Source: Bacteroidales bacterium UBA3623
GTDB lineage: Bacteria > Bacteroidota > Bacteroidia > Bacteroidales > UBA932
Direction: 5' to 3'
DNA length: 7,246 bases
Assembly: GCA_002373715.1 (NCBI GenBank)
Contig: DFLI01000140.1
Location: forward strand, 1-7,246
Below the pieces are notes generated by a model. That model made no database searches. It saw nothing but the letters and a program-made list of their open reading frames with translations, and was not told the origin of the DNA. Shown here piece by piece: positions 5,606 through 7,246 of this stretch (within the stretch, counting starts at the first letter, position 1; every line of letters starts with the position of its first letter). Made by a program: the position numbers and the translations under genes.

Positions 5606-6756
5606 CGAACGTCCATTTTAATTCGTTTGGCTTTGGGATACAGGTTGTTGCAGCGTTTACCCAGGTTTTTTCCGGGACCCAGGGGATGTCCCTGGAAGCC
5701 GACGGTTACGGGCCCCGTAGGAGCGTCTTCGGGAAGGACGATGGCATCCCCGTGCAGGTAGCGCAGGGCCGTTTCGCGCTCTACGTTCACCAGCGGGGCC
5801 GATGCGTCCGCCGGGAGCGGACGCTGCGCCTGGAAGAGTCGGAAGACATCGGCCTGGCGGATGGATGAGCTCTCTCCGTGCTTTCGGAGGGCGGCCACAT
5901 ACTGGCCTTCTCCCGGCACCAGACCGGGCAGCAGCACCTGCCCGAAGCGGGTATTTACCACGGGCGGGAATTCCTGTGGCGGGAGGATATCGGCCCCCAG
6001 TTCCCGGGCTATCCATTCCACGGTGTCGTCGTTTTCGAAATGATTGAAGGTGCAGGTGGAATAAATGAGGAATCCGCCCGGCTTCAGGGTGGGCCAGATG
6101 TTTCCCAGGATGCGGCGGCTTCTGGCGGCGCAGAATTCTACGGTTTGGAGAGACCATTCGGCCACGGCCTGGGCGTCTTTGCGGAACATGCCCTCGCCGG
6201 AGCAGGGGACATCGGCCAGGATTACGTCAAATAGCGGGGCATCCCCGAAGGCCGACGGGTCCCGCGATACGCAGGCGGTGCAAGGGTCTCCCCAGGTGTC
6301 CAGGTTGGCCCGAAGCACGCCGTAGCGGTTTTTCATAACCTCGTTGCAAAGGAGGGAGAAACGGTCTCCGAAGCGCTCCCGGAGGGAAGCGGCCAGGTCT
6401 GTGCTTTTACCGCCGGGGGCGGCGCAAAGGTCCAGCACCGAGGCACCCGGCTCCAGCCGTTCCAGCACCTGCCGGAAAACGTGCCCCACAAACATGGCCG
6501 ATGTGTCCTGCACATAATAACAGCCTGCGTGGAACAGAGGGTCCAGCGTAAAGACGGGACGCTCCTTCAGAAGATAGCCGTAGGGGCTCCACGCCACGGG
6601 TGTAGCATTCGGGAAGGGACATTCCTTCAGCTTGGAAGGATTCAGGCGAATGGAAACGGAAGGCGCTGCCTCCAGCGCCTCCAGCACAGTTTCTGCCTGC
6701 CCGGTGGATACCCGGAGCAGCTGTATGAAATCTTCGGAAAACACTACTTGGCCCAC
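5602..6756 (-). CDS. rsmF: RsmF-like rRNA cytosine-C5-methyltransferase (NOL1/NOP2/Sun family)
   Basis: This protein of up to 384 residues has the RsmB/RsmF fold and transfers a methyl group from S-adenosylmethionine to C5 of a cytosine, probably in 16S rRNA. The SAM-binding motif I is VLDLCAAPGGKSTDLA (107-122). Motif IV DVPCSGEGMFRKD (182-194) supplies C185, and motif VI YSTCTFNHFEND (232-243) supplies C235, the expected nucleophile. The C-terminus GHPLGPGKNLGKRCNNLYP (356-374) matches the RNA-binding tail of RsmF-type enzymes. No ATG fits the start. The frame opens with GTG at 6756-6754, overlapping the SRPBCC gene by 13 bases. An alternative GTG at 6744-6742 shares one base with the SRPBCC stop (TAGTG) and shortens the protein by 4 residues. 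At 384 residues it is clearly shorter than E. coli RsmF (479), the missing length lying between the catalytic domain and the tail. Confidence 0.9.
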   Translation of the reverse strand: MGQVVFSEDFIQLLRVSTGQAETVLEALEAAPSVSIRLNPSKLKECPFPNATPVAWSPYGYLLKERPVFTLDPLFHAGCYYVQDTSAMFVGHVFRQVLERLEPGASVLDLCAAPGGKSTDLAASLRERFGDRFSLLCNEVMKNRYGVLRANLDTWGDPCTACVSRDPSAFGDAPLFDVILADVPCSGEGMFRKDAQAVAEWSLQTVEFCAARSRRILGNIWPTLKPGGFLIYSTCTFNHFENDDTVEWIARELGADILPPQEFPPVVNTRFGQVLLPGLVPGEGQYVAALRKHGESSSIRQADVFRLFQAQRPLPADASAPLVNVERETALRYLHGDAIVLPEDAPTGPVTVGFQGHPLGPGKNLGKRCNNLYPKAKRIKMDVR

Positions 6757-7190
6757 ATGGAAGGGTCAAAGCCTTCGGGCATTTTGCCATTGGAGGCGTC
6801 TACCAGGCCGTCTACCACCTTGTCCAGGGCTTCCTTGATTTTGCCGGAAAGCATCATCTTCATCATGAGGTTCAGATCTGCCTCTATCTCTATCCAGAAG
6901 TCTGTGTAGTAGGGGTTCTCTGCGGCGGGCTCAAAGTGCACCAGAATATGGAAGGCAAAGGGGGCGCCGTAATCTACCAGCTCTATGCGGGAGTAAGGCA
7001 CCCGCTGGTGCACCTTTACCCCTATGTTAAAGCCCTGCACCGTGGCGGTGAGGGTGTCCATATCGGCCGTTATCATTTCCCGCTTGTCTTCCGGGAGCAT
7101 CTTCACGAAATTGCTCAAATCCGTGAAAGACATATATAATTCGTAGGGTTGGCGGGATACGATGCCGTGCTTGCTTTCTATATTGGTCAT
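6744..7190 (-). CDS. SRPBCC (START-like) family protein
   Basis: This 148-residue protein begins MTNIESKHGIVSRQPYELYMSFTDLSNF, which reads as the opening beta strand and paired helices of an SRPBCC/helix-grip domain. Alternating strands follow (about 45-105: DTLTATVQGF, IGVKVHQRVPYSRIELVD, FAFHILVHFEPA, TDFWIEIEADL), then a long C-terminal helix (about 106-131). The fold makes a ligand pocket for hydrophobic molecules. No ligand is known for this group and none can be inferred. It has no signal peptide, so it should be cytoplasmic. Met-rich residues 109-113 (MMKMM) lie at the start of the last helix. The ATG at 7190-7188 has no Shine-Dalgarno and lies 22 bases after a perfect -7 box. Its TAG stop falls inside the start region of the methyltransferase gene, suggesting coupled translation. 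The family call rests on overall pattern rather than on a diagnostic residue. Confidence 0.75.
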   Translation of the reverse strand: MTNIESKHGIVSRQPYELYMSFTDLSNFVKMLPEDKREMITADMDTLTATVQGFNIGVKVHQRVPYSRIELVDYGAPFAFHILVHFEPAAENPYYTDFWIEIEADLNLMMKMMLSGKIKEALDKVVDGLVDASNGKMPEGFDPSMWAK

Positions 7191-7197
7191 AATTTTC

Positions 7198-7205
7198 TAA
7201 CTTTG
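7198..7205 (+). promoter_or_regulatory. Plus-strand -7 box for the divergent gene at 7230
   Basis: TAACTTTG exactly matches the Bacteroidota TAnnTTTG motif. TTTC at 7175-7178, exactly 19 bases upstream, is a one-mismatch -33 box. Transcription would start near 7210, about 20 bases before the ATG at 7230. The box lies between the SRPBCC start codon and that gene's own -7 box. Confidence 0.45.
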
Positions 7206-7238
7206 TGCGTTGCAAATATAGCAAAAACCATGCACAAA
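7202..7238. repeat. 7-bp inverted repeat spanning the divergent promoters
   Basis: TTTGTGC (7202-7208) and GCACAAA (7232-7238) form a perfect inverted repeat with 23 bases between. The left arm overlaps the plus-strand -7 box, and the right arm falls within the first codons of the plus-strand gene. It could be an operator, or a coincidence of promoter and coding words. Confidence 0.25.
7213..7220 (-). promoter_or_regulatory. -7 box of the SRPBCC-rsmF-TPR unit
   Basis: The minus strand reads TATATTTG, an exact TAnnTTTG match, placed 22 bases before the SRPBCC ATG. No -33 box sits at the usual distance; the nearest TTTG (7238-7235) is only 14 bases upstream. Transcription would begin near 7207 with a short leader. 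Confidence 0.5.
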
Positions 7239-7246
7239 ATCTACTT
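7230..7246 (+). CDS. Probable start of a divergent gene (only five full codons visible)
   Basis: An ATG at 7230 opens a frame reading M-H-K-I-Y before the window ends. It is too short for any statistical support. The case rests on context: a perfect plus-strand -7 box at 7198-7205, a short AT-rich leader, an A-rich stretch before the ATG typical of Bacteroidota starts, and the end of the minus-strand operon. The opening would suit a protein beginning with a beta strand, such as a metallophosphoesterase, but no family can be assigned. Confidence 0.35.

Noticed and set aside
5679..5697. Short stem CCAGGG/CCCTGG in the rsmF 3' region
   Set aside because: It is only 6 bp, lies inside the conserved GHPLG-encoding region, and has no T-tract. 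Chance is sufficient.

Overview
The window looks like a piece of a Bacteroidota (Bacteroidales-like) chromosome of moderately high GC. Four things point there. Gene starts lack Shine-Dalgarno sequences. Several upstream regions carry the Bacteroidota -7 promoter motif TAnnTTTG. The ExbB-type protein has the signal-peptide N-terminus common in this phylum. The gene set (ExbB, type I asparaginase, TatD, DprA, QueA, an RsmF-like methyltransferase, a periplasmic TPR protein, an SRPBCC protein) is ordinary Bacteroidales housekeeping. Genus or species cannot be read from the sequence.

All eight clear genes lie on the minus strand, so transcription runs from high to low coordinates. The upstream block, 7190 down to 3575, is SRPBCC protein, RsmF-like rRNA m5C methyltransferase, exported TPR protein, then queA. 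The first three overlap or abut (SRPBCC stop inside the methyltransferase start region; ATGA overlap between methyltransferase and TPR gene). queA follows after a 51-base gap. A 13-bp hairpin with a T-rich tail closes this block at about 3501-3543. The downstream block, 3482 down to 441, is dprA, tatD, ansA, with tatD and ansA joined by an ATGA overlap. After a 100-base gap with a candidate promoter comes the 5' part of an exbB-like proton-channel gene, cut by the window start. At the right edge, a compact divergent region carries -7 boxes on both strands, and the first codons of a probable plus-strand gene begin at 7230.

The genes do not form one pathway. Two act on RNA modification (queA on tRNA, the RsmF-like enzyme on rRNA), two on DNA (dprA, tatD), one on asparagine catabolism, and one feeds the TonB energising complex. 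Nothing indicates a prophage, transposase, CRISPR array or defence island, and no new multi-gene system is evident.

The most distinctive feature is a compact double hairpin with overall dyad symmetry (3305-3353) lying in frame inside dprA. It looks like a REP-like palindromic element that has become coding sequence. Other points of interest are the attenuator-like RNA geometry between queA and dprA, the -7-like boxes only 4-5 bases from the dprA and tatD start codons, and the overlapping divergent promoters at the right end. No gene-free stretch exceeds about 100 bases.
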